From: Corynebacterium minutissimum
GTDB lineage: Bacteria > Actinomycetota > Actinomycetes > Mycobacteriales > Mycobacteriaceae
Reading direction: 5' to 3'
Assembly (NCBI RefSeq): GCF_016889765.1
Contig: NZ_CP069533.1
Coordinates: 1,488,001 to 1,552,000 of the forward strand
Length of the DNA stretch: 64,000 nucleotides
This document shows, piece by piece, positions 53,437-63,844 of this stretch (the first letter of the stretch is position 1; each line of letters opens with the position of its first letter). The position numbers and the translations under genes were made by a program. The notes below the pieces were generated by a model. The model made no database searches. It was not told the origin of the DNA and saw only the letters and a program-made list of their open reading frames with translations.

Positions 53437-53502
53437 CATAACACTTAACTTCCCACTTAACATAACACGTGGGAAGTTAAGTGTTATGTTGAGTGTTATG
53501 CT
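53437..53502. repeat. Inverted/direct repeat cluster, 3' side of the COG2865-type gene
   Basis: A perfect 20-bp inverted repeat (53437-53456 with 53469-53488: CATAACACTTAACTTCCCAC and its complement) has a 12-nt loop. Bases 53461-53502 repeat at 54980-55021 with one mismatch in 42. CATAACAC/GTGTTATG units occur four times. It fills the space between rmlA and the adjoining gene and reaches that gene's stop codon. Confidence 0.92.
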
Positions 53503-54936
53503 CTATTTTCGCAGCCTGTAGCGTTGTTTGGGGCTGCGGCCGGGTTCGGTCTTCTCGGCGATATTATCGCGGATGAGCTCGTTCAGCGCTTTCTGGACTG
53601 CTGTCCTGCTCAGCTTTGTAGCCTCAACCAGCTCCGTCGTAGACACGGATGGGCTGTTATGGAGAAGGTGCTCCACGTGGTCGCGAGCCGTGCCGTAGCG
53701 TTCCTGGGTGGCCACTTTGCGGCGGTGAAAAATGATGGTGAAACTATCGAGCCGGTTGATAATCTCTGGCTTCGGCATGAGCGCATCGGCCAAAGCTTGG
53801 TGGATGGTGGCGATGCCGGTGCCACGGTTTTCTGCAGCAACACCACCTTCCGGCAAGGGGATGTCCTCTAGGAATGTGGCTAGCCGCTGGTTGCGGGTAG
53901 AGCTGACCCCAGCCTCTCCCAGATTCCGCAGCGTAACCCCTCCATAAAGACCACCCGGGTTGGTGATTTCCAGGCGGTCAACAAACATGTTGATTTGTAC
54001 TTGGCTGCCGCGAGCGGTGGGGGAATAGTCGCGGTGCATGAGCGCATTCACCAAGGCCTCACGGACAGCGATTATGGGATAGTCCGGAAGTGCGGTACGA
54101 GACTTATCGCCTATAAAACCCGCAGTGCGCATGTTCTTTTTCACAATATCGATGCCCTCGCTCACTAGCTCCGGAATAGTGCCGTGAAGAGTAGCGCTGT
54201 CGAGTAGGCGAATGCCCGTGGTGACGTCTCCTTTGGATGTTCCCGGAAAGAGGGCGAAGGTCACGGTGAGTCGGGGGAAGAACTCCTGAGGGTAGTCCCC
54301 CATCACGAGCAGTGAAGCCAGGGTTGGGTGGCCGTCCTTGAGGATGCGCAAACGTCTCAACGCTGTGTCATGCCCATTGGCAAAGGTCTTGGGTCGGCGT
54401 TCTCGTTGTACTGCAAGAAATGCATCGAGGGTTGCGCCCTCGATATCGTCTAGGGAGGAGTCAGGGATTGCCTCCTCGTCCCACGTGGGCTGGGTGTGCT
54501 CCTCAACGAGCCGGTTCACCTCGTACTGCGAGAGCCGTGTATCGCCATCACCTGTGCGAATATAGCTGCCCTTATACAAGCCGCGTTCGGAAACATAGCA
54601 GGGCTTGTCGCGGGCGGGGAGTTCATCAATGGCTGCAACAAGTACTGTGCTGCCTTCGAACTCAATGATGTCGATATTGGGGCGAACCGGAGGGATGAGC
54701 TGTTGGCAGCGGGTTTCTAGTTGATCTTGGGCTGTGGACGCGGAGAAGTTCTTCATGGGCGTGAAGCCATCGTCCTCTGATAGGCCAACGATGAGTGTGC
54801 CGCCGGTGCCATTGGCGAAGGCGCTCAGGGTAGAGAGCACGTCCTTGCCCACAGCGGACTTCACTTCTACGGACTGTTTATTGCTGCCGATAACGCGCAG
54901 CTGCGCAATCAACTCATCGAGCTCCGTTGGGGTCAT
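53503..54936 (-). CDS. Schlafen/AlbA-type ATP-binding HTH regulator (COG2865 family)
   Basis: 477 residues from the ATG at 54936 (AGAAAGG upstream). The N-terminal AlbA_2/Schlafen-like domain has QSVEVKSAVGKDVLSTLSAF and GGTLIVGLSEDDGF (about 21-60). A GHKL-type ATPase region follows with VREALVNALMHRDYSP (near 283), EITNPGGLYGGVT and AENRGTGIATI. The C-terminal winged helix is SVSTTELVEATKLSRTAVQKALNELI. The family (COG2865) is called a predicted regulator; some members are found with defence loci. It splits the rml operon and lies between 42-bp repeats, so it looks acquired. Function untested. Confidence 0.9.
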   Translation of the reverse strand: MTPTELDELIAQLRVIGSNKQSVEVKSAVGKDVLSTLSAFANGTGGTLIVGLSEDDGFTPMKNFSASTAQDQLETRCQQLIPPVRPNIDIIEFEGSTVLVAAIDELPARDKPCYVSERGLYKGSYIRTGDGDTRLSQYEVNRLVEEHTQPTWDEEAIPDSSLDDIEGATLDAFLAVQRERRPKTFANGHDTALRRLRILKDGHPTLASLLVMGDYPQEFFPRLTVTFALFPGTSKGDVTTGIRLLDSATLHGTIPELVSEGIDIVKKNMRTAGFIGDKSRTALPDYPIIAVREALVNALMHRDYSPTARGSQVQINMFVDRLEITNPGGLYGGVTLRNLGEAGVSSTRNQRLATFLEDIPLPEGGVAAENRGTGIATIHQALADALMPKPEIINRLDSFTIIFHRRKVATQERYGTARDHVEHLLHNSPSVSTTELVEATKLSRTAVQKALNELIRDNIAEKTEPGRSPKQRYRLRK

Positions 54937-54962
54937 GAGCAGGCCTTTCTTTCTACATGCCA

Positions 54963-55021
54963 CTCAACATAACACATAACATAACACGCGGGAAGTTAAG
55001 TGTTATGTTGAGTGTTATGCT
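54963..55021. repeat. Repeat cluster 5' of the COG2865-type gene, candidate operator
   Basis: CTCAACATAACAC (54963-54975) and GTGTTATGTTGAG (55000-55012) are a perfect 13-bp inverted repeat. 54980-55021 is the direct-repeat copy of 53461-53502. The block sits immediately upstream of the COG2865-type start and contains the rmlCD stop codon (55015-55017). Confidence 0.92.
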
Positions 55022-56379
55022 GGGTAAAGTCCCAGGTAGAGCGCCAAAGCAGCCCGCCAATTCATCGGTGTGAAGCCGGTGGATTCAATCTTGGATAGAT
55101 CGAAGGTGGACTCCTTCGGGCGGGGAGCCTCGGGCCCGGCAATCTCGCGGTATTGCTCGGTGCTCACCGGCGTGACATTGGCAGGGTCCTGGCCCACGCC
55201 GGTGAAGACGGCCATGGCAATTTCATCGCGGCCCACCACGTCGCCGGAGTTGGAGATGTTGTACACCCCGTACTCGGCATTGGTCTTGAGCAGGTGGATG
55301 ATGCCCTTGGCTAGGTCTTCGGCAAAGGTGGGGCGTCCGCGCTGATCGTGAATGACGGAGGGCTTGACTCCCTTATTCGCCAGCGAGCGCATCGTGGCCA
55401 TGAAGTTGGCGCCATCGCCAAAGACCCACGAGGTACGGATGACGTAGTGGCGCGGGGCGGTTTGTGCGGCGGTATCGCCCGCGGCTTTCGACGCCCCGTA
55501 GGCCGAGAGAGGTGAGGGCAGTTCCTCTTCATCGTGGACCTCGTGGGAGCCATCGAAGATGTAGTCGCTGGAGACGTGCACCAAGGTGAGATTGTTCTCC
55601 GCGGCAATGCGCGCGAGCTTCGCTGGCGCATCGGCGTTGACTGCCCAGGCCGAGGCGCGATCCTCTTCCGCGCCGTTGACGTCGTTATAAGCCGCGCAGT
55701 TGATGATGGCTGAATACTGCTTCCACGGACGGGCAGGTGGGGTGGTGATATCGAAGTCCTCGTGCCCGCAGAACTCCACCTGGCCCAGACCAGCGGAGGG
55801 CAGAAACTTCTGCAGTGCGCGGCCCAGCTGCCCGCCTGAGCCGGTGACGAGGACGCGGCGAGGGGGCATGGGGGAGACGTCGCCAAGCGCGGGGTGCTCC
55901 CTGTCCTTATCGGAAATCTCCGTTGGTTCCAGCGGCCAGTCCACCATGTCCAGGTTGACGCAGGTGTATTCCGCATCCGGGGACCAGTGGTCATTGACCA
56001 GGTAGGAGTAGGCGCACGGCTCTAGCGCTTGGAATCCGTTGGCCACCCCACGCGGGACGAACACGGCCGTGTCGGGGCCAATCTCGTTGGTCACCAGTTG
56101 GCCAAAGGTGGCTGAGCCCTCGCGCAGATCGCACCATGCGCCGAACACCCGGCCAGACGCCACGGAGACGAACTTATCCCAGGGCTCCGCATGTAGGCCG
56201 CGCGTGACACCTTTCTCCGCATTGAAGGAGACGTTATTTTGCACCGGTTGGAAGTCCGGCAAGCCGGCCGCCACCATCTTTTCGCGCTGCCAGTTCTCCT
56301 TGAACCAGCCGCGGTTATCGCCGTGGACGTCGAGCTCCACAATGAGAAGGCCCTCAATGGCCGTTGTCTGCACCTTCAT
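55015..56379 (-). CDS. rmlCD: Fused dTDP-4-keto-6-deoxyglucose 3,5-epimerase / dTDP-4-dehydrorhamnose reductase
   Basis: 454 residues. The N-terminal RmlC cupin (about 1-165) has WFKENWQREKMVAAGLPDF, NVSFNAEKGVTRGLHAEPW and FVPRGVANGFQAL; the C-terminal RmlD reductase (about 170-454) has RVLVTGSGGQLGRAL, VSSDYIFDG and the YGASK catalytic pair. The fusion is characteristic of corynebacteria. The stop codon lies inside the repeat, so the coding end reads LGLYPA. Catalyses steps 3 and 4 of dTDP-rhamnose synthesis. Confidence 0.95.
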   Translation of the reverse strand: MKVQTTAIEGLLIVELDVHGDNRGWFKENWQREKMVAAGLPDFQPVQNNVSFNAEKGVTRGLHAEPWDKFVSVASGRVFGAWCDLREGSATFGQLVTNEIGPDTAVFVPRGVANGFQALEPCAYSYLVNDHWSPDAEYTCVNLDMVDWPLEPTEISDKDREHPALGDVSPMPPRRVLVTGSGGQLGRALQKFLPSAGLGQVEFCGHEDFDITTPPARPWKQYSAIINCAAYNDVNGAEEDRASAWAVNADAPAKLARIAAENNLTLVHVSSDYIFDGSHEVHDEEELPSPLSAYGASKAAGDTAAQTAPRHYVIRTSWVFGDGANFMATMRSLANKGVKPSVIHDQRGRPTFAEDLAKGIIHLLKTNAEYGVYNISNSGDVVGRDEIAMAVFTGVGQDPANVTPVSTEQYREIAGPEAPRPKESTFDLSKIESTGFTPMNWRAALALYLGLYPA

Positions 56380-56385
56380 GGCTTT

Positions 56386-58781
<2,396 letters not shown>

Positions 58782-58857
58782 AATGCCGCTATCCTACCGC
58801 CCTTATCCCGCAAGACCGAAAAGCTTGGGGCTCTTCGTGAAGGCCTCCACAGAAAGC

Positions 58858-59937
58858 TTAGGAGTTGAAGGCTGCCTCAAACGTAGGCCAGGACTTCTCC
58901 AGATCGTCGGTCCAGCCCGGCCAGGAGTGGGTGCCCACGTTGCGGAAGTTGTAGGTGGCCGGAATGTTCTGCTTATCCAGCTTCGCCTTGAGCATGTGGG
59001 TGCAGTGGTTGACGCCTGCCTCAATGACGCCACCCTCCACCTGCAGCTGAGCAGAGCCAACGAAGGCTGCCGCCGGGTTGTAGCCCTTGTTGATCCAGTA
59101 GGACGGGGTGTCCTTCTCACCGGCCAGGCCGCTAGCGGAAGAAATGTACAGGTCGGTTCCGCGCAGCTTCTCCGAGTTCATAAGGGCATCGTTGTAGCGG
59201 TTGTACGGCGAGCCCATCGGGCCCCACATCTGCTCCGGCTGTGCACCGCCACGGTTGACGGTGACGCGCAGGAACTCGTACTCCAGCGGGTAGGCAGTAG
59301 CGGCACATCCTGCGAAGGAGCCCGCAACGTCATAGAAACCCGGATTGTGCTGCGCCAGCAGCAGGGAGGACGTGGCGGACATGGACATGCCAGCGATAGC
59401 GCGCTTGTTGTTCGCGTTGAGGCGCTGCTCCAGTGGTCCCGGAAGTTCCTTGGTCAGGAAGGTTTCCCACTTCTGTGGGCCCTTGAGGTACTTTCCATTC
59501 GGGTCTTCCTGCCAGTCGGTGTAGTAGGAGAACGCGCCTGACTGTGGGATAACCACATTGACGTCCTTGTCCGCGTAAAAGTCCACCACATTAGAGTTGG
59601 CCAGCCAGTCCGTGTCCTGCTCGGCAGAGCCAGCGCCGTTGAGCAGGTAGATGGTGGGGCGGTCCGGGTTCTTTGCCGGAATAACGGCCAGCGGAATAAC
59701 GCGGCCGTTCATGGACGGCGACGTGGCCTGCAGCTTTAGCAGGCGCGGATCATCCTTGTAGCGGTCGTACCACTTCTGGCCCTCTACCTCGGGATTAGGC
59801 TCCAGGTCCGACACGGTGGACAGTGCGGCATCACCTGCAACCTCCTGCGGCTTCAGGGTGGCGGCACTCGCAACGGGGCTGACCAGCGCGGCTGCGGTGA
59901 GGGCGCCGGCGGCGAGAAGAGAGCTAAGACGCTTCAT
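58858..59937 (-). CDS. Mycolyltransferase (antigen 85-type esterase)
   Basis: 359 residues with a signal peptide (LLAAGALTAAALVSPVASAA). Esterase D/antigen 85 motifs: YLLNGAGSAEQDTDWL, nucleophile AGMSMSATSSLLLA, and the catalytic His in NVGTHSWPGWTDDLEKSWP. Corynebacterial homologues transfer corynomycolates to trehalose and arabinogalactan in the outer envelope. It forms a tandem pair with the gene at 59976-61493; the second is 38 bp away. Confidence 0.93.
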   Translation of the reverse strand: MKRLSSLLAAGALTAAALVSPVASAATLKPQEVAGDAALSTVSDLEPNPEVEGQKWYDRYKDDPRLLKLQATSPSMNGRVIPLAVIPAKNPDRPTIYLLNGAGSAEQDTDWLANSNVVDFYADKDVNVVIPQSGAFSYYTDWQEDPNGKYLKGPQKWETFLTKELPGPLEQRLNANNKRAIAGMSMSATSSLLLAQHNPGFYDVAGSFAGCAATAYPLEYEFLRVTVNRGGAQPEQMWGPMGSPYNRYNDALMNSEKLRGTDLYISSASGLAGEKDTPSYWINKGYNPAAAFVGSAQLQVEGGVIEAGVNHCTHMLKAKLDKQNIPATYNFRNVGTHSWPGWTDDLEKSWPTFEAAFNS

Positions 59938-59975
59938 GGGGATCCTTATTCGACAATTGTTATGGCGAGTTGAGC

Positions 59976-61493
59976 TTACTGCTCAGTGGCTTCAGGGTCG
60001 ACCTTCGGGGCTGAGTCAGAGTCGACCGGCAAGGAGTCAGCGGGGGCAGCAGGGTCTGCCTCTGCCTCGGCCTTGTCCATATCCTGCTTATCGGTATCTT
60101 TCGCCTTGGCGTTAGCGTCTGACTCAACGTCAGCATTCTCGACGGCATCTGCCTCAGCCTCAGACTCAGCGTCCTTGTCAGCTGGTGCATTCAACGCGCT
60201 GTCCGACGTCCCGCCGCTTACCGGCTCCACCGGAAGATCGAAAGCGCGGGCAAAGGTAGGCCACGAGGAGTTGATGTCATCGAGCCAGCCCGGCCACGAG
60301 TGAGTACCGGTCTCGCGGAAGTTGAAGTCCGCGTCGACGCCTTCGCGGTTGAGCTTTGCCCGTAGGTCGTGGGTACACGCGTTCATGGCTGCCTCAATGA
60401 CGCCACCTTCAATCACCAGAGTCGAGGAAGACTTGAAGGCCTGGGCGGAGCCCAAGCGCTCAATCTTGGAAGAACCCATGTCGGTTGCGCCGGCAAGGCC
60501 GGAGTTAGCAGAGACATAGATTTGGGAGTTACCCATGTTGTTCTTCGTGGCGTTGATGAGGCCATCGTTGTAGCGGTTGTAGTCCCCGCCCTTCGGGCCC
60601 CACATCTGTGTGGTGCTGCCGCCGCCGCGGTTCACGGTGAGCTGCGCGTAGAAATTCGGCAGCGGGGAGGAGGTTGCTGCACAGCCAGAGTAGGAGCCAA
60701 TGGCGTCGTAGAAATTCGGGTTGTGCTGAGCCAGCACCAGCGAGGACGTGGCGGACATGGACATGCCTGCGATGCCACGCTTGCCGTTAGCGTTGATGTG
60801 CTCCTCAAGTGGTCCCGGAAGCTCCTTGGTCAGGAAGGTTTCCCACTTCTGCGGGCCCTTGAGATAACCGCTGTTCGGAGACTTAATCCAGTCGGTGTAG
60901 TAGGAGAAGGCACCTGCCTGCGGGACAACGACGTTGACGTTGCGATCACCGTAGTAATCATCCAGATCCTGGATTCCGTCCTTGTTGGGATCTAGGTCCT
61001 GGCCTGCAGTAGACACCAACCAGTCCATACCCTGTTCTGTGCCACCGGCGCCGTTGAGCAGGTAGAGAGTGGGGCGGGAGGAATCGAAGGTACCGTCCGG
61101 GGTGACGACAGCCAGCGGCACGTGGCGGTCCATGGCTGGCGCGGTAGCGTTGAGTGCCTTGACGTTCTGGCGGTAATCGGCGTACTTCAGAATGAAGCCC
61201 AACCACTGCTTTTCGTCTGGCATCTTGTTGATGTTGACGTCCTCGAACGTCACATTCTTTCCGACGGAAGCCTCGTACTCCTCACGGGAAGGGACAGTCT
61301 GACCGGCGTCATTGGTGGGCAGGTACTCCTCAATTTCGCCATAGACATCGAGCTCAGAAATGGTGGACGGCGTTGCCTCACCACGGATCTGCTCCGGGGT
61401 GACGTCGGATGCGCTGGCGATAGGGGAAGCCACGGCGCCGAGGGCAAGGGCTGAGGCCGCTGCCAGCGTCGTGAGAGAGCGCGCAAACTTCAT
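59976..61493 (-). CDS. Mycolyltransferase with acidic C-terminal tail
   Basis: 505 residues. Signal peptide (LAAASALALGAVASPIASAS), esterase core with YLLNGAGGTEQGMDWLV, AGMSMSATSSLVLA and ETGTHSWPGWLDDINSSWP, the same triad as its paralogue. After FARAFDLPVEPVSGG comes a low-complexity tail of about 80 residues rich in Ala, Asp, Glu, Lys and Pro (ADKDAESEAEADAVENADVE pattern). The tail may extend through or bind the envelope; this is inference. First gene of the pair. Confidence 0.93.
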   Translation of the reverse strand: MKFARSLTTLAAASALALGAVASPIASASDVTPEQIRGEATPSTISELDVYGEIEEYLPTNDAGQTVPSREEYEASVGKNVTFEDVNINKMPDEKQWLGFILKYADYRQNVKALNATAPAMDRHVPLAVVTPDGTFDSSRPTLYLLNGAGGTEQGMDWLVSTAGQDLDPNKDGIQDLDDYYGDRNVNVVVPQAGAFSYYTDWIKSPNSGYLKGPQKWETFLTKELPGPLEEHINANGKRGIAGMSMSATSSLVLAQHNPNFYDAIGSYSGCAATSSPLPNFYAQLTVNRGGGSTTQMWGPKGGDYNRYNDGLINATKNNMGNSQIYVSANSGLAGATDMGSSKIERLGSAQAFKSSSTLVIEGGVIEAAMNACTHDLRAKLNREGVDADFNFRETGTHSWPGWLDDINSSWPTFARAFDLPVEPVSGGTSDSALNAPADKDAESEAEADAVENADVESDANAKAKDTDKQDMDKAEAEADPAAPADSLPVDSDSAPKVDPEATEQ

Positions 61494-61827
61494 GGTGTCT
61501 CGCTTTCTAGGTGATGAGCGGAATGTAGGGCAATTCTAAAAGATGCTCTGGATATCCCCTTCGAGAAACTGTAACTGTGCAGGCAGAAGGGTAAATCCGA
61601 ACCCTCAAGATGAGGGTATCGAGTTTAAACTTACCAAGTTATTGAAGTTATTGGTGGTATTGAAGTTGAAACCGTGTCATAATCTTCACGCGCACTGTCA
61701 CGCGTTATGTAACGCCGCGGGCGTCTCATTCGCTAGAGGTGCTAGATGCTGTGACTACGTTCGCGATGCCGCCGCGCTGCGGAACCTAGCCGCATGAGAC
61801 TCCCTTACGCCAATAGAAAGCAGAACA
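61494..61827. promoter_or_regulatory. Divergent control region between mycolyltransferase pair and microprotein gene
   Basis: It contains a short hairpin (ACCCTC/GAGGGT, 61601-61617), a tandem 9-mer AAGTTATTG x2 (61636-61653), TTGAAGTT repeated at 61642-61649 and 61660-61667, and a perfect palindrome GCGTTA-TG-TAACGC (61702-61715). No coding region is visible here. A response-regulator or other dimer could read these repeats; which one is unknown. Confidence 0.5.
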
Positions 61828-61938
61828 ATGAACTTCTTTGACACCATCCTCGTCACCATCAACCAGGTGCTGGGCCAGTTTGTCCACTCCGGTTCTTCCA
61901 CGTCCTCGAAGGCCGCACTGGACTGGGGCCTCTACTAA
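61828..61938 (+). CDS. Small peptide gene, 36 residues, porin-like candidate
   Basis: ATG at 61828 (weak GAAAG upstream), TAA at 61936. Product MNFFDTILVTINQVLGQFVH then SGSSTSSKAALDWGLY. The first 20 residues form an amphipathic helix. It has no signal peptide, like the tiny PorA/PorH-type mycomembrane proteins of corynebacteria. It is followed by an excellent terminator, so the transcript is a stand-alone unit. A similar small gene lies at 63746-63844. Confidence 0.6.
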   Translation: MNFFDTILVTINQVLGQFVHSGSSTSSKAALDWGLY

Positions 61939-61957
61939 AAGAGCACCGCACAGCGTT

Positions 61958-61994
61958 AGCCCTCACTCACATCTCACGTGAGCGAGGGCTTTTT
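61958..61994 (+). terminator. Terminator of the 36-residue peptide gene
   Basis: AGCCCTC-A-CTCAC pairs with GTGAG-C-GAGGGCT (61958-61970 with 61978-61990) around an ATCTCAC loop, then TTTTT. Confidence 0.88.
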
Positions 61995-62150
61995 CCGATC
62001 CGACTCTTCCCCACGGGTGGGGTTTAAGCCGACATAGGGACTAGGCCCTGCGATACCTCCTGCCCTTCATTACCGTGTCGTCGTTCACGTCACCCCACAC
62101 ATCGTGGGGGTGGTGAGACATCAGGCACAAAGTTCCGTATTCTGTAGGGC

Positions 62151-63563
62151 GTGACTAATGAACATTTTGACGTTGTAGTACTCGGCGCGGGCCCCGGCGG
62201 CTACGTGTCCGCCATCCGCGCTGCCCAGCTGGGCAAGAAGGTTGCTGTTATTGAGAAGCAGTACTGGGGCGGTGTCTGCCTCAACGTGGGCTGCATCCCC
62301 TCCAAAGCGCTGCTCAAGAATGCAGAGGTTGCGCACACCTTTAACCACGAGGCCAAGGCCTTTGGCATCTCCGGCGATGTCTCCTTCGACTTCGGCGTAG
62401 CGCACAAGCGCTCCCGTAAGGTTTCTGAAGGCATCGTCAAGGGCGTGCACTACCTGATGAAGAAGAACAAGATTACGGAGATTAATGGCCTCGGCTCCTT
62501 CAAGGACGCAAAGACCATTGAAATCACCGAAGGTGATGACAAGGGTAAGACCGTTACCTTTGATAACTGCATCATCGCCACGGGTTCCGTCGTTCGCTCC
62601 CTTCCGGGCGTGGAAATTGGCGGCAACATCGTGTCCTTCGAGGAGCAGATTCTTAACGACGACGCTCCGGACTCCATGGTGATTGTCGGCGCTGGTGCCA
62701 TTGGCATGGAGTTTGCCTACGTTCTGGCCAACTACGGCGTGGACGTGACCATCGTGGAGTTCATGGACCGCGTTCTACCGAACGAGGACAAGGATGTTTC
62801 CAAGGCCATTGCCAAGGAATACAAGAAGCTCGGCGTGAAGCTCCTGACGGGCTACAAGACCACCGCAATCAAGGACAACGGCGACAACGTCACCGTTGAG
62901 GTCGAGTCCAAGGACGGTTCCAAGACCGATACCCTCACCGTGGATCGCTGCATGGTCTCCATCGGCTTCGCTCCGCGCACCGAAGGTTTCGGTTTGGAGA
63001 ACACCGGCGTTGAGCTCACTGAGCGCGGCGCTATTGCTATCGACGACTACATGCGCACCAACGTTGATGGCATCTACGCCATCGGTGACGTCACCGCGAA
63101 GCTGCAGCTCGCCCACGTGGCTGAGGCGCAGGGCGTTGTTGCTGCGGAAGTTATCGCCGGCGCTGAGACGCAGCTGCTCGGTGATTACATGAACATGCCG
63201 CGCGCTACCTTCTGCAACCCGCAGGTTGCCTCCTTTGGCTACACCGAGGAGCAGGCGCGTGAGAAGTTCGCTGACCGTGACATCAAGGTTGCGACCTTCC
63301 CGTTCTCCGCTAACGGTAAGGCAGCGGGCCTCAACGAGACTGCTGGATTTGTGAAGCTCATTGCCGATGGCGAGTTTGGTGAGCTCATTGGCGGCCACAT
63401 GGTGGGCTCCAACGTGTCTGAGCTGCTCCCGGAGCTGACCCTGGCACAGCGCTTCGACCTCACCGCTGAGGAAATTGGACGCAATGTCCACACCCACCCG
63501 ACTCTCTCTGAGGCTATGAAGGAAGCTGCCGAGGGCATCGGTGGCCACATGATCAACCTCTAA
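62151..63563 (+). CDS. lpd: Dihydrolipoyl dehydrogenase
   Basis: 470 residues from the GTG at 62151. FAD-binding [15 protein letters not shown], redox disulfide [18 protein letters not shown] loop [30 protein letters not shown] and the C-terminal catalytic pair HTHPTLSEA are all present. It reoxidises the lipoyl groups of pyruvate and 2-oxoglutarate dehydrogenase complexes. The genes on both sides are unrelated; lpd appears to be monocistronic. Confidence 0.97.
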   Translation: MTNEHFDVVVLGAGPGGYVSAIRAAQLGKKVAVIEKQYWGGVCLNVGCIPSKALLKNAEVAHTFNHEAKAFGISGDVSFDFGVAHKRSRKVSEGIVKGVHYLMKKNKITEINGLGSFKDAKTIEITEGDDKGKTVTFDNCIIATGSVVRSLPGVEIGGNIVSFEEQILNDDAPDSMVIVGAGAIGMEFAYVLANYGVDVTIVEFMDRVLPNEDKDVSKAIAKEYKKLGVKLLTGYKTTAIKDNGDNVTVEVESKDGSKTDTLTVDRCMVSIGFAPRTEGFGLENTGVELTERGAIAIDDYMRTNVDGIYAIGDVTAKLQLAHVAEAQGVVAAEVIAGAETQLLGDYMNMPRATFCNPQVASFGYTEEQAREKFADRDIKVATFPFSANGKAAGLNETAGFVKLIADGEFGELIGGHMVGSNVSELLPELTLAQRFDLTAEEIGRNVHTHPTLSEAMKEAAEGIGGHMINL

Positions 63564-63654
63564 CAGAGCGCGACCTAGCCCGAGCCGGGATATTCGACTC
63601 GGGCAAGGCGGCGCTGACCCTACTGAGAGGCGCGGTCAGAACCGCTAGCAACGC

Positions 63655-63703
63655 ACAAACTCCCCCTCATCCCGATAGGAATCGGAGGTGAGGGGGAGTT
63701 TGT
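63655..63703. terminator. Bidirectional terminator after lpd
   Basis: Perfect 15-bp stem ACAAACTCCCCCTCA (63655-63669) with 63689-63703; the inner loop itself can pair CCGAT/ATCGG (63672-63685). T-rich on the plus side (TTTGTTGTT) and on the minus side (TTTGTGCGTT). It separates the convergent lpd and small peptide genes. A weaker GCCCGAG/CTCGGGC hairpin lies just after the lpd stop. Confidence 0.9.
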
Positions 63704-63745
63704 TGTTATGCCGCTGTGGCGCCGAAGCACCTCAGCGTGTCCCAC

Positions 63746-63844
63746 TTACTTGAAAAGGTTGGAGGACAGTACGAACGGTGCGCTCACGACGGTGATGAGG
63801 AGCTGCCAAACCTGACCAAGTGCGCCTTTTCCGAAGCTGCTCAT
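63746..63844 (-). CDS. Small peptide gene, 32 residues, porin-like candidate
   Basis: ATG at 63844 with AGAAAGGA about 9 nt upstream, TAA at 63746. Product MSSFGKGALGQVWQLLITVV then SAPFVLSSNLFK. The hydrophobic, mildly amphipathic helix without signal peptide recalls PorA/PorH-type or PSM-like peptides of Gram-positive bacteria. A -10-like TATAGT lies at 63886-63891 on the minus strand, but the TTGACA (63904-63909) is only 12 nt away from it, so the promoter is uncertain. The strong ribosome site makes translation likely. Confidence 0.6.
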   Translation of the reverse strand: MSSFGKGALGQVWQLLITVVSAPFVLSSNLFK

